Shown: positions 1-8,387 of the stretch, piece after piece
Layout of the letters: the number at the start of each line of letters is the position of its first letter
Position numbering within the stretch: position 1 is the stretch's first letter
Source: Paenibacillus thiaminolyticus
GTDB taxonomy: Bacteria > Bacillota > Bacilli > Paenibacillales > Paenibacillaceae
Direction: 5' to 3'
Assembly: GCF_007066085.1 (NCBI RefSeq)
Contig: NZ_CP041405.1
Coordinates: 1,736,001 to 1,800,000, forward strand
DNA length: 64,000 bases
Position numbers and translations under genes: made by a program
The notes under the pieces: model-generated
Databases searched by the model: none
The model's input: only the letters and a program-made list of their open reading frames with translations
Told to the model about the DNA's origin: nothing

Positions 1-580
1 TGATGAATAATTCCGCCCCTTCGCCGAACCGGTCCAGCGTCATCGTTCGGGAGGCCAATTGTCTCGCGATATCGCCGTACTTGACGATCGGACCCGCGAC
101 AAGCTGCGGGAACATGGTGACATAAGCGCCGAAGGAGATGATATTCGTCTGTACGGGCACTTTGTCCCGGTATACGTCCACGATGTAAGACATCGTCTGG
201 AACGTATAGAAGGATATGCCCACCGGCAGGGGCAGATCCGCCGCCTGGATATGCAAATGGAATAACTGGTTAATCGTGTCGACGACAAATCCGGCATATT
301 TGAAGAAGCAGAGAATGCCCAAGCTGCCGGCGATGGAGCCGATAAAGACCGCTCTGGCGATCGGCTTGCGGTGCCGGTACTTCTCGATCAACAGTCCGTT
401 AACATAATCGAAGACGGTCGAGAAAATCATGATAAAAATATAGACAGGCTCGCCCCAGGCATAGAAAATCAGGCTTGCGGCGAGCAGTACCGCATTTCTA
501 AGCCTCTTCGGCGATACATAGTAGATCAGAATCGTTGCCGGCAAAAAGAGGAACAGAAACAGGAGACTGCTAAAGACCAC
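1..580 (-). CDS. MBOAT O-acyltransferase (AlgI/DltB-like), 3' part outside window
   Basis: The first 193 residues are visible and the gene runs off the window edge. It starts at a GTG (580) behind a GAGGTGA ribosome site and begins MVFSSLLFLFLFLP, the typical N-terminus of AlgI-type membrane-bound O-acyltransferases. Several hydrophobic helices follow, with the family blocks PVGISFYTFQ (about 119-128) and FPQLVAGPI (about 157-165). The catalytic His lies in the missing part. Members move acyl groups across the membrane onto polysaccharides or cell-wall polymers. The gene follows an SGNH lipoprotein and a polysaccharide deacetylase on the same strand, so acetylation of an exported or wall glycan is the likely role; the substrate is unknown. 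Confidence 0.88.
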   Translation of the reverse strand, partial: MVFSSLLFLFLFLPATILIYYVSPKRLRNAVLLAASLIFYAWGEPVYIFIMIFSTVFDYVNGLLIEKYRHRKPIARAVFIGSIAGSLGILCFFKYAGFVVDTINQLFHLHIQAADLPLPVGISFYTFQTMSYIVDVYRDKVPVQTNIISFGAYVTMFPQLVAGPIVKYGDIARQLASRTMTLDRFGEGAELFI

Positions 581-615
581 TTTCTGTCACCTCGCATAAT
601 CGAACGATAAGCATG

Positions 616-1293
616 TTATTTCACTGCGTCCTTCAGCGCATCCAGCATGAACGGATAGAACCCGGCTTGAAAATGGATGCCGTCCTCATCATACAGATCA
701 GGATGGTCGGCAACGATCGGAGATACATCGACAAATCCGGCCTGCTCCTTCTCCGCCAGCTCTTTCAAGCCTTGATTATAATCGCTTATATTTTTGTAAC
801 GGGGCTCTTCCTTCTCCCGCTCAGCCGTAACCGGGGTTACCGATAAGATCGTGATTTTGGCCTGCGGAAGCTTTTCCTTGATCGAGCCGATCAAGGTGGC
901 GTAATGCGCCAACGAGTAGGCCTTCGGATCGTCCGTAGGCCAGAGGATGTCGTCCGACCCCAATTGAATAAAAATATGTTTCGGGCTTCGCTTCGTCAAC
1001 TCGCCGATATCCTCCAGCGCGAATTCCGCCGTTTTGCCCGCGCCGGCCAACACATTCGCCTCATCGAGCACATCATGGAAGGACAGCCCCTCGGTAATCG
1101 AATCCCCCAGAAATACGCTGTCTTGAAAAATCGATGGGTACGAAGCTTCGGTTGACTTGGCAGATCCGCCTTCCTGTTGTTGCGCTTGAGGCGGCGGATT
1201 TTGCGGTTGTTGGCTGCCGGACTCCTGTCCGCATGCGGCCAAGGTGAATACGATGCTCCCGATCAACAGTGTAAAGATTAATTTTTTTGCCAT
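616..1293 (-). CDS. SGNH/GDSL-family esterase lipoprotein
   Basis: A 225-residue lipoprotein with signal peptide and lipobox ending LAAC (Cys21), then a Gln/Pro/Ser-rich linker. The SGNH fold is shown by FLGDSITEG (nucleophile Ser65), block III LGSDD (about 111-115) and the C-terminal DGIH with Asp204 and His207. The ATG at 1293 follows AGAGGAA. It lies 17 bp after the deacetylase and about 35 bp before the MBOAT gene, so the three are probably one transcript. An MBOAT plus an SGNH protein is the known pairing for O-acetylation of peptidoglycan (PatA/PatB) or exopolysaccharide (AlgI/AlgJ/AlgX), so it may be the extracytoplasmic acetyl-transfer or esterase partner. Confidence 0.85.
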   Translation of the reverse strand: MAKKLIFTLLIGSIVFTLAACGQESGSQQPQNPPPQAQQQEGGSAKSTEASYPSIFQDSVFLGDSITEGLSFHDVLDEANVLAGAGKTAEFALEDIGELTKRSPKHIFIQLGSDDILWPTDDPKAYSLAHYATLIGSIKEKLPQAKITILSVTPVTAEREKEEPRYKNISDYNQGLKELAEKEQAGFVDVSPIVADHPDLYDEDGIHFQAGFYPFMLDALKDAVK

Positions 1294-1310
1294 GTTCCTC
1301 TCCCTTCCCG

Positions 1311-1943
1311 TTACAAACGATGATCCTTCTGGAAATTCAGGTGAAAATGCTTGGCATCATCGTATACGCCGAAGCTGTACCCCTCTTGTTGATAGAAGGC
1401 GATGATCTCCGGGAGAACCTGGGCCGAGCCGTAAGGAGGACGCACCAAATGCGGATTCTCGCCCGTAATATCACGGATGAGCGACAACGTTTCACTCATC
1501 TCCGGGACGAATTGTCCCTCTTCGTACAGTTTTTTATATTGATGAGTCATGCTATGCCCGCCAACATAATGTCCTTCACGCACCGCGCGCTTCACATTGC
1601 TTTGCCAGCTGCGGCGTTCCAGATTGGTACCCTGCATAAAAAAAGTGGCCTTGACGCCGTGCCCCTGCAAAACGTCCAGAAACTTCCCGGTCCATTCGCT
1701 CGGACCGTCGTCGAAGGTTAAATAAACGATTTTCCCTTGCGGCCGGGCGCCGCTGCTATTCGCCGCCGCTTGATGGCTCTGTCCGTGTTGCTTCGCCGTC
1801 GCCGTCTCCAGCAATGATGTAAATTTCATGAAGCAAAAGACGAGCAGCATAACGGCCGCCAGTCCTGCGATGAATCGGCCTCGTTTCTTCTTTATCGACC
1901 TTCCTTCCCTCGTGCTTCGTTCAAGGTTGGTTCGTGCTGTCAT
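1311..1943 (-). CDS. Membrane-anchored polysaccharide deacetylase (NodB domain)
   Basis: The chosen ATG (1943) follows GAGAGGGG at good spacing; an upstream in-frame GTG at 1964 has no ribosome site. The 210-residue product has a basic N-terminus, one membrane helix (about 23-45), a polar linker and a carbohydrate esterase 4 domain. Motifs are TFDDGPS (76-82, catalytic and metal Asp), HSMTH (130-134, metal His pair) and RPPYG (168-172). The family removes acetyl groups from N-acetylated glycans, here outside the membrane. It heads the deacetylase-SGNH-MBOAT unit. Deacetylation and O-acetylation of the same surface polymer would be consistent, but that is inference. Confidence 0.87.
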   Translation of the reverse strand: MTARTNLERSTREGRSIKKKRGRFIAGLAAVMLLVFCFMKFTSLLETATAKQHGQSHQAAANSSGARPQGKIVYLTFDDGPSEWTGKFLDVLQGHGVKATFFMQGTNLERRSWQSNVKRAVREGHYVGGHSMTHQYKKLYEEGQFVPEMSETLSLIRDITGENPHLVRPPYGSAQVLPEIIAFYQQEGYSFGVYDDAKHFHLNFQKDHRL

Positions 1944-2011
1944 GTTCCATCCATCCCCTCTCACACTAGACAGAATAATAGAGAGAGATAAAGATAAAAT
2001 GCAGATGAAAT

Positions 2012-2041
2012 AAAGAAAAAAGCGCAGAACCGAAGTTCTGC
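2012..2041 (-). terminator. Rho-independent terminator after the histidine kinase
   Basis: GCAGAAC (2024-2030), a four-base TTCG-type loop and GTTCTGC (2035-2041) form a perfect 7-bp stem. On the minus strand a T-rich tract follows directly. It sits a few bases past the kinase stop codon and separates the two-component operon from the deacetylase unit. Confidence 0.85.
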
Positions 2042-2046
2042 ACTCT

Positions 2047-3873
2047 CTACCTTTTTTTATGCAAATGGAAATAGAACATTACGCCTTCCCCTGTATTGAT
2101 CACGCCATACGGCACCCCGTGCAGCTCCAAGATCTTCTTGGAGATCGCCAGTCCAAGTCCGGTTCCGCCGGAAGCGCGTTGACGGGAAGGCTCGCCGCGA
2201 TAGAAACGGTCCCATATCTTCTCCAACTGTTCGTCGGGAATATGGGCTCCTTTATTTTCGATGGAAACTTGTACGGTATCCTCCTCATCAAGAGCCAACA
2301 CGATAATGGCCTGTCGTTCCGGCGTGTAACGAATCGCATTCGTAAGGAAATTGACGATCACCTGCTCGATCCGGCGTTGATTGGCTACGACTTCGAACGG
2401 CTGCTGATGAATATGCAACTGCAATTGCTTGCTCGCGATATCGGAAGCGAGCTTCCCGCACATCCGCTCCAGGACAGCAGCGATATCGAACGATTCCATC
2501 TCCAGCTTGTACGTCCCAGATTCATATTTGGCCAGCTCCAGCATATCCGCGATCAGCAGATCCATCCGCCTCACTTCATCTTCCATCGCCGCAAAATAAT
2601 AATCCCGCTTATGGCTGGCCACCCCGTCCTTCAGAATGGACAGACAGCTTTGAATAACGCTCAGCGGCGTTTTCAATTCATGCGACACCCCGGATATAAA
2701 TTCCTTGCGCGTATTCTCGAGCTGCTTTTCTTGCTCGATATCCTCCTCCAGCCGGGCGATATGGGAATGCAGCCGCGCAGACAGCTCGTTAATGTTGCGG
2801 GACAGCTCGCCAATCTCATCCTTGGCCGTGACCGGAATTTTCTCGGAAAAGTCCAGGCCAGCCATTTTTTGCGTCGTCTCGTTCATGCGCAGCAGCGGAC
2901 GGGCGATGCGGCGCGAGAAATAGAACGAGGCCAGCAGCACAAGCAGCAGCGTGGCAATGATGATATACACATAGTAGTCCTGCATCATCCCCGCGGCTTC
3001 GTTCACGGGCTGCAGCGATGTCATCGCGAACAGGTAGGCAGCCTTCCCGTTGCGCTCATCGATGCGGTCCACGAAGATTTTGTAATTCACATGGTTTTCT
3101 TCAAAATCGATGATCTGACTCGGATTCGCGCCGCTGTCGTAGTCGCCGTACAGCAGATCCGCCTGAAACGCTTTGATCCGGTCCAGAAATAAATGGTTCG
3201 TGTAGCGTGACACGCCCGCCCCTACCGGTGTCCGGATAGCCGTAATCGTGCCCTTTTCAAGGAAAGAGTGATACTTTTCAAAATATTCCGTTGGATTCTT
3301 GAACCGGGGGACGACTTCGTATTCCTTGTTCACCATCTGGTGGTTTTCCAGACGGTTCTCCTCCCTCAGATTGGAGACCGTCCTTCCCATCCGCTGCACG
3401 ACGAGCTGATTCTTCATGATTAGGCCTTCCAACGCAATCGGTTCCCCCTCTTCAATCCAGGGAGCCAAAAACGGATTGTCGCTGCTGAAGTCCTCGACCT
3501 TCATGACAGTGTACAGCGGAACGGTAAGCGTGCTGCCTCCTAAGCCGGAGTTGCCGCCGACCCGATCCAATAAGATCTCCATTTGAAAATCATCGGTATA
3601 CAGCAGGTTGCCCCTATCGTCCAAGGCCGCGATCCAGGTGCCATGCTTTTGATAAAAATCTTGTTCAAGCCTGACCATCGACTGTGCGCCCTTCCCGGCA
3701 TGCTTCAGGTATTCCTGTTCATAGGCTTCAAGGGCAGACTTTACACTGGTTACCTTTTGATGCACATACATTTGTTTGAAAAATAAGGTTTGTCCAACAA
3801 AAACGATCGCAAGGATGAACAGGCACAAGGCGGTCGTTAATAGAAACAGCTTGAATACGATACCCTTTTTCAT
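2047..3873 (-). CDS. Sensor histidine kinase with large extracellular domain
   Basis: A 608-residue kinase. TM1 lies at about 7-27, then an extracytoplasmic sensor of about 270 residues with no family I can name, TM2 near 302-321, HAMP, the H-box with HELKTPLS near 398, an N-box with NFLTNAIRYTPE, and GTGLGLAISKKIL close to the C-terminus. It autophosphorylates on the H-box His and passes phosphate to the response regulator, whose gene overlaps it by 4 bp upstream (ATGA-type coupling). A terminator follows. The large extracellular domain and neighbouring glycan-modifying genes suggest envelope sensing, but the signal is not evident. Confidence 0.9.
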   Translation of the reverse strand: MKKGIVFKLFLLTTALCLFILAIVFVGQTLFFKQMYVHQKVTSVKSALEAYEQEYLKHAGKGAQSMVRLEQDFYQKHGTWIAALDDRGNLLYTDDFQMEILLDRVGGNSGLGGSTLTVPLYTVMKVEDFSSDNPFLAPWIEEGEPIALEGLIMKNQLVVQRMGRTVSNLREENRLENHQMVNKEYEVVPRFKNPTEYFEKYHSFLEKGTITAIRTPVGAGVSRYTNHLFLDRIKAFQADLLYGDYDSGANPSQIIDFEENHVNYKIFVDRIDERNGKAAYLFAMTSLQPVNEAAGMMQDYYVYIIIATLLLVLLASFYFSRRIARPLLRMNETTQKMAGLDFSEKIPVTAKDEIGELSRNINELSARLHSHIARLEEDIEQEKQLENTRKEFISGVSHELKTPLSVIQSCLSILKDGVASHKRDYYFAAMEDEVRRMDLLIADMLELAKYESGTYKLEMESFDIAAVLERMCGKLASDIASKQLQLHIHQQPFEVVANQRRIEQVIVNFLTNAIRYTPERQAIIVLALDEEDTVQVSIENKGAHIPDEQLEKIWDRFYRGEPSRQRASGGTGLGLAISKKILELHGVPYGVINTGEGVMFYFHLHKKR

Positions 3874-4547
3874 GGCTGATCCTCGAATTTATAGCCCGAA
3901 CGAACGACGGTGACAATGGACTTGGCCTGTTCCCCCAGCTTGGAGCGCAGATTGCGAATATGACTGTTGACCGTGCGATCGTCGCCGACGAAGTCATAGC
4001 CCCATACTTTTGTAATCAACTGTTCTCTCGTGATGATGAGCCCTTTGTTTTTCATCAGATACGCTAAGATTTCAAATTCCGTATGCGTCAAGCTGCAGCT
4101 CGCCCCGTCTATCGTCACGGATCGGGAGGGGAGATGAACCGTAATGCCGCCGCCGGATAAGGTACCGGCCTCCTGATCGCGGATATGCCGGCTGTCCAGC
4201 AGCCGCTTCGCTCTAGCCAGCAATATGGGAGGACTGTAAGGCTTCGTTACATAGTCATCCGCGCCTAGATCGAACCCGAGCAGCGTATCGTCTTCATCCG
4301 CACGCGCCGTCAGCATAATAATCGGAACGTTCGACGCCTTGCGAATACGCTTGCACACCGACCATCCGTCCAACTCCGGCAGCATAATATCCAGAATAAT
4401 CAAGTCCACTTCCTGCTCATGAAATAGCGACAGCGCCTGCTTCCCGTCGCTCGCCTCCAGCACCTCATAGCCTTCATTCAGCAAATAATCCTTCATAATT
4501 TCCCGCAAAATAGGCTCGTCTTCTACAATCAATATCGTTCTTGGCAT
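3870..4547 (-). CDS. OmpR/PhoB-family response regulator
   Basis: A 225-residue regulator with a receiver domain: acidic pair near 10-11, phospho-acceptor Asp53 in LIILDIMLPELDG, Thr80 and Lys102 in VTKPYSP. A winged-helix DNA-binding domain (about 125-222) follows, with RTVNSHIRNLRSKLG and a C-terminal VRSGYKF hairpin. Its stop overlaps the kinase start by 4 bp, so the two are translationally coupled. The targets are not shown by the sequence; the downstream deacetylase cassette is the nearest candidate. It could be mistaken for VanR, but no van genes are nearby. Confidence 0.92.
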   Translation of the reverse strand: MPRTILIVEDEPILREIMKDYLLNEGYEVLEASDGKQALSLFHEQEVDLIILDIMLPELDGWSVCKRIRKASNVPIIMLTARADEDDTLLGFDLGADDYVTKPYSPPILLARAKRLLDSRHIRDQEAGTLSGGGITVHLPSRSVTIDGASCSLTHTEFEILAYLMKNKGLIITREQLITKVWGYDFVGDDRTVNSHIRNLRSKLGEQAKSIVTVVRSGYKFEDQP

Positions 4548-4690
4548 AGGATGACCTCACATCTTTTTGGAGCAGAGCCCCCCATATGGCTTGCCTGAGG
4601 AGCCTTGCTTGAGAACATAACATTACTGGATATCCTAACATGTTGGCCGAATGGAGACAAATGTGTTCGGGAGAAAATAATTTATGCCCC

Positions 4691-4933
4691 TTACCGAATT
4701 CCTTGTTTCTTTCTTACAATTGGTTTTCTTACCAATGCCATAATTCCTGCTGTAACATAGAACATGGCAGGAATGAATCCGAATACCGAAATAATACAAA
4801 CGCCCACCGATACAATAATAAGCGTCCATCCTGCGAGCTTCGGGCTGCCGTTACCTTTCAACCAAATCATCGTAATCATACCTAACACACAGCCGATAAT
4901 CCCGGGTAGAACCCACTTGCAGTGAAATAACAA
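4691..4933 (-). CDS. Small membrane protein, DUF4064-like, possibly 5'-truncated
   Basis: An 80-residue two- to three-helix membrane protein ending GFIPAMFYVTAGIMALVRKP, which resembles the C-terminal half of DUF4064-type proteins. The only in-frame initiator near the 5' end is a TTG at 4933 with no Shine-Dalgarno sequence, and an in-frame stop lies close upstream. It may therefore be a fragment or start unusually. A perfect inverted repeat matching the one before the adjacent tetR gene lies 9 bp upstream, so it is probably the TetR target. The family function is unknown. Confidence 0.55.
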   Translation of the reverse strand: MLFHCKWVLPGIIGCVLGMITMIWLKGNGSPKLAGWTLIIVSVGVCIISVFGFIPAMFYVTAGIMALVRKPIVRKKQGIR

Positions 4934-4941
4934 TGCAAATA

Positions 4942-4967
4942 TGAATGAATATTTTTAAATTCATTCA
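4942..4967. promoter_or_regulatory. Probable TetR operator 1
   Basis: TGAATGAAT (4942-4950), 8 bp, then ATTCATTCA (4959-4967) is a perfect 9-bp inverted repeat. It lies between the tetR gene and the DUF4064-like gene and has the same arm sequence and spacing as the site at 5593-5618. The heptamer TGAATGA also occurs in FadR-type TetR sites of Bacillus, but there the arms are closer together. Confidence 0.7.
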
Positions 4968-5001
4968 CTCCCGAAGAAAAAAAAGACTGCCTGAATTCAT
5001 C

Positions 5002-5574
5002 CTATTTTTGGCAGTCCGTTAACCCTTTCATGATAAACTCCGCCAAATACTGTATCACTTGTGGAAAATGGCGAACCCCAATCTCTTCCTTATGTGAATC
5101 GATATACGCTAACGAGTCAAAGAATGCGGGCAAAAGTTCATCATCAATATCCTCTCTTATTTTTCCTTCCGCTTTCCATTTTTTAAATAAGTCATTATAT
5201 AGACTGCGAATGGAATCATCATTTCCTTTGACCTCTTCATAGTAGTGTTCCAGTTCCCGGAAGAGATCCCGGTTATACCATTCCTTCAGTATGATATTCG
5301 AGTTCATAGCACTGATGTTCTGCTCCACTAATGTGCTCACAAGTGTTACGGGATCTTGATTCATGTCTAGGGATTCAACAATCCGCTTTTTCAATATCTC
5401 ATTTTCTTTCATATAGATTTCAAAGAACAATTTCTCTTTCGAGGAATAGTAGTTATAAAAAGTCCCCACTGCTATTCCCGCCATTTTTGCAATGTCTGCG
5501 ATATTCGTATCTTTGAATCCTTTGGAGTGGAATAATTCCCAACCACAATTAAAGATAAGCTGTTTTTTATCCAT
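5002..5574 (-). CDS. TetR/AcrR-family transcriptional regulator
   Basis: A 190-residue protein with an N-terminal helix-turn-helix (about 24-50, with NIADIAKMAGIAVGTFYNYY) and an alpha-helical ligand domain. Start ATG 5574. An inverted repeat 19 bp upstream of the start (5593-5618) and an identical-format repeat downstream (4942-4967) suggest it represses itself and the following membrane-protein gene. The ligand is unknown. Confidence 0.88.
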   Translation of the reverse strand: MDKKQLIFNCGWELFHSKGFKDTNIADIAKMAGIAVGTFYNYYSSKEKLFFEIYMKENEILKKRIVESLDMNQDPVTLVSTLVEQNISAMNSNIILKEWYNRDLFRELEHYYEEVKGNDDSIRSLYNDLFKKWKAEGKIREDIDDELLPAFFDSLAYIDSHKEEIGVRHFPQVIQYLAEFIMKGLTDCQK

Positions 5575-5592
5575 CAGTTACCTAACCTCTTA

Positions 5593-5618
5593 TGAATGAA
5601 TTTTATTTTATTCGTTCA
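5593..5618. promoter_or_regulatory. Probable TetR operator 2 (autoregulatory)
   Basis: TGAATGAAT (5593-5601), an 8-bp spacer and ATTCGTTCA (5610-5618) form an 8-of-9 inverted repeat just upstream of the TetR gene. Its arm and spacer lengths equal those of the site at 4942-4967, which supports a shared regulator. Confidence 0.68.
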
Positions 5619-5684
5619 CATTAAAGCACAGTTGCATTTTTTTGTCAACGCAAACAGAAGCACATTAGAATTTCTTAACGCCTT

Positions 5685-6542
5685 TCAAAGTAACTCTTCA
5701 TTCAAGTGCCCATTATTTTTCAATATGCTCCTTACTCTTGAAATCGTGCCTTTTCGGAGAGGCAGAAAAGCCATTCTGTGAAACAAAATCCACCTCAAAC
5801 AAGCAATTGCCTCGAACAGTTCCAGTTCCTCGCTTGTATATGAAGTTTCTTTTACAATCGCAGAAAGTAAATGGGTACTTAGCCTCATGCCGCCATATAT
5901 CTTCATCAACACCATTGACCAGGCCATATCGTATCTGGGGTCACCAAGCTGCCCGTTGGTCCAATCGATTATGGTATGCGTCCCTTCCGCTTCCAACACA
6001 TTCCCTATATGAAAATCCCCATGAATCAGGCAATCTTGCTTCATATCCGCACATTCAACGAGTTGAACAAGCAAATCTCGTAGATCAATATGTTCTTCAA
6101 TCCCCGGATAAAAATAAGAAATAAAATCATGCTTGGGAAGCGCGAATTCATCTATATCTTGGAGAGGAATTCTATGTACGCGAGTTAGCATCTCTATAAG
6201 CGCTTTAAACAAACGCTGATTTGCTTTCTCGATAGGACTTCCGTCGAAGCTCGTTAATAAGACAGAATTCTCGTCTCGATCAAGCCCCCAGCCATACGGT
6301 TTAGAAACCGGCAACCCCCGATTATAAAAAGCTTCTAACAGCTTATACTGATTACGAACATCGGGCTTGGAATCGCGATTCCAGACTTTGAGCACAAACT
6401 GAAGCTCGCCTACACTGATTTTCGTTACCTCTGCTTCCAGACCGGACTTCATGGGAAAAATGCACGACTCCTCTGGCCGAAGCAGTGAATATGCCTCGCT
6501 TCGTATTTCCATCCAATCTATATCTCGAATAAGATTACTCAA
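5685..6542 (-). CDS. Phosphotransferase of the APH/choline-kinase fold
   Basis: A 285-residue protein with the eukaryotic-like kinase fold of aminoglycoside phosphotransferases. The Brenner motif is HGDFHIGN (174-181) and the metal-binding motif is IDWTNGQLGDPRYD (about 192-205). Substrates of this family range from aminoglycosides to homoserine, fructosamine and choline, and nothing here fixes the choice. It is monocistronic on the minus strand, in an AT-richer accessory region. Confidence 0.85.
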   Translation of the reverse strand: MSNLIRDIDWMEIRSEAYSLLRPEESCIFPMKSGLEAEVTKISVGELQFVLKVWNRDSKPDVRNQYKLLEAFYNRGLPVSKPYGWGLDRDENSVLLTSFDGSPIEKANQRLFKALIEMLTRVHRIPLQDIDEFALPKHDFISYFYPGIEEHIDLRDLLVQLVECADMKQDCLIHGDFHIGNVLEAEGTHTIIDWTNGQLGDPRYDMAWSMVLMKIYGGMRLSTHLLSAIVKETSYTSEELELFEAIACLRWILFHRMAFLPLRKGTISRVRSILKNNGHLNEELL

Positions 6543-6638
6543 CGTCTCTCTTCCTTTCTAGGGGTCTTATCATCGTTATGTGATTTTATGGCTAACGATG
6601 ATTTTGCTGTCGAGCAACCAAGTCATGATAATCCGATG

Positions 6639-6890
6639 TTACTCATAAATCTTCCCCATATACAGGATCTGAGCACACCTCTTCCATGGGTTATCGGGTT
6701 TGTTGTAATACGGCAGACCGTCAATTGACGTCAATCCCCATTCATTGGCGGCTTCCAGAAAGGCTTCTATCGATTCATTCTCCCACTCTTCTTTATGGTT
6801 AATCCTGTCCTTTCTAAGTTCATTCATAAAGTGTAGAAAAGATTTTTCATCTGTCACTTCATCTACCAGTTCGAAAAGTATCTTCTTCAT
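6639..6890 (-). CDS. Small acidic protein, DUF7660-like
   Basis: An 83-residue cytoplasmic protein starting at ATG 6890. It contains a conserved pattern of small orphan proteins: EVTDEKSFLHFMNEL near the N-terminus, a WENES block, and a WG..PW..CAQILYMGKIYE C-terminus. This resembles the DUF7660 family, often found near immunity-like or stand-alone accessory genes. The biochemical function is unknown. Confidence 0.6.
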   Translation of the reverse strand: MKKILFELVDEVTDEKSFLHFMNELRKDRINHKEEWENESIEAFLEAANEWGLTSIDGLPYYNKPDNPWKRCAQILYMGKIYE

Positions 6891-6972
6891 CTTTTAAATT
6901 TTCAATCCTTTGCCATTTTCCTTCAGGAATTGCACATCACGTAATGGAAATGCAGATTCCTTCATGTTCTAT

Positions 6973-7240
6973 TCATTGCCTAGTCCAAAAGCTTTTATAA
7001 TCCTCCAACTCGACATCCTCATCTTTCATGCAATAGTAGCATGGAAGATTTCGTCTATGATTTGATTATTTTGATCATAAAGCATATATGGATGTAAAAA
7101 CAACTTATCGCACTCTTTATGCTCCTCCCCGATATTTCTTTTTTTCGGAACCAATGAGATTTCCGTTGTTCAAGAGGTAAGTATCTCCGGATGAAATAGT
7201 GAAAAACATCAAAATAAGAGGAAGAGTCGGTCCTGATCTT
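6973..7240 (-). pseudogene. Decayed small gene, at least two frameshifts
   Basis: On the minus strand, coding-like stretches sit in successive frames: SGDTYLLNNGNLIGSEKK, then ECDKLFLHPYMLYDQNNQ, then DEDVELEDYKSFWTRQ before a stop at 6973-6975. The first switch falls in a homopolymer (about 7139-7145). No family is recognised. It could also be chance, given its short length. Confidence 0.35.
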
Positions 7241-7242
7241 AC

Positions 7243-7659
7243 TCATTCTTCTTGGGATACAAACACTTTTGTTATTGGTGCAATCGCCTCCGCCCACTCT
7301 TTAAATGCGTCAGGAGTAATCATAATGTTAGGAGTATGTGTCTGCCAAACTGCATATCCTGCCATATTCTGTAATGCGTCTTCAGGGATTGTCTCATTCC
7401 AAATGTCTTCTCGACTTGGATCCCCTATGTAGACACCATTGACATCATACGTGTGGGTATCAGTCGCATGAAGGATGTTACCAGAAGCATCTGTAAGAAG
7501 AACTACAACAGACCCAGTAAATCCTTCCCAATGATCGGAAGTCCAGGTTTTTGTAGTAGCATCAATTTGTGCGTTACCTGAGATTGTAAATCTTGTCTCC
7601 ATTGCTCTATGTTCTCCTAATACATCGTGCTTAGAACCATGAACGGGAAAAGAAAGCAT
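7243..7659 (-). CDS. Hypothetical protein
   Basis: A 138-residue protein. The ATG at 7659 was chosen because AGAAAGG lies 9 bp upstream; TTG codons further upstream are less well placed. It has no signal peptide or membrane helix. The middle is beta-rich (TRFTISGNAQIDATTKTW; GSVVVLLTDASGNILHATDTH) and the C-terminus is helical (DAFKEWAEAIAPIT). I do not recognise a family. The stretch up to the SH3 gene (7660-7940) is AT-rich and shows no other gene. Confidence 0.6.
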   Translation of the reverse strand: MLSFPVHGSKHDVLGEHRAMETRFTISGNAQIDATTKTWTSDHWEGFTGSVVVLLTDASGNILHATDTHTYDVNGVYIGDPSREDIWNETIPEDALQNMAGYAVWQTHTPNIMITPDAFKEWAEAIAPITKVFVSQEE

Positions 7660-7940
7660 GTTCAACAACCTTTCTTATGGATTTTTTCGATATTAATGTT
7701 ACCAAATAAAATAATAAAATTCTGTATTATTAATCCAAATTTGACACATTTGGACCTAACCTCGCCATGATTAATCCCTTATTTTGAAAATTGTTCACAA
7801 ATTTTATGTAATCTAGGAATTCATAAACAATGATATAGATGAAGGGGATAACTCATACTTATCCTGCTTCCACGAATAAGCTAGAGTTCACCCCTCGCCG
7901 AAAATAAAAGCCATTATCGTAAAAAGGAGCTGTTATTCAA

Positions 7941-8303
7941 ATGTTCAAAAAAGTTGCAATCTTGTCGTTGGCGATCGCTAGTACGTCCGTCCTGGCCCAA
8001 GGAGCATATGCCGCGGAGAATAAGGTTCAAGCTAATGTGAATAATCAGCATCAAGCCGTGACCGCCGATAGCGGACTGGTCCTTCTAAGTGCAACGTATG
8101 AAATAAAGGAAAATGGAGTTCGATTCCGAAGCAATCCTTCCTTATCCGGGACAGTGATTGGCTTGCTTAATAAGGGCGATATGGTGAACGGAGGACGTCA
8201 AGATCCTGTATACGCAGACGGCTATAACTGGATCAATGTATATAGCTACAAACATAATGCTTGGGGTTGGGTAGCAGTCAATTATGTGACGGAGATCGGA
8301 TGA
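7941..8303 (+). CDS. Secreted single SH3-domain protein
   Basis: A 120-residue exported protein. Residues 1-24 are a signal peptide (MFKKVAILSLAIASTS to AYA), then a short linker and a bacterial SH3 domain (about 52-118: GVRFRSNPS, TVIGLLNKGD, WGWVAVNYV). Such domains bind cell-wall peptides. No catalytic domain is attached, so it is probably a wall-binding or secreted adaptor. Start ATG with AAGGAG. A strong hairpin follows. Confidence 0.82.
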   Translation: MFKKVAILSLAIASTSVLAQGAYAAENKVQANVNNQHQAVTADSGLVLLSATYEIKENGVRFRSNPSLSGTVIGLLNKGDMVNGGRQDPVYADGYNWINVYSYKHNAWGWVAVNYVTEIG

Positions 8304-8314
8304 TTCTATTTTTT

Positions 8315-8347
8315 TCAATCGCAATGGGGCAGCCCCATTGCGATTGA
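8315..8347. terminator. Long hairpin between convergent genes
   Basis: A 16-bp perfect inverted repeat (8315-8330 and 8332-8347, core GCAATGGGGC/GCCCCATTGC) separated by one base. It lies between the SH3 gene and the convergent sigma-factor gene. There is no clear downstream T-run on either strand, so termination is likely but not certain. Confidence 0.5.
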
Positions 8348-8387
8348 ACATTTCCCGAACAGCCGCGGCTGAATGATTTGCAGGGCC

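Noticed and set aside
2047-4547. VanRS-type vancomycin-resistance regulators
   Set aside because: The architecture is a generic OmpR-HK pair and no vanHAX-type genes are near.
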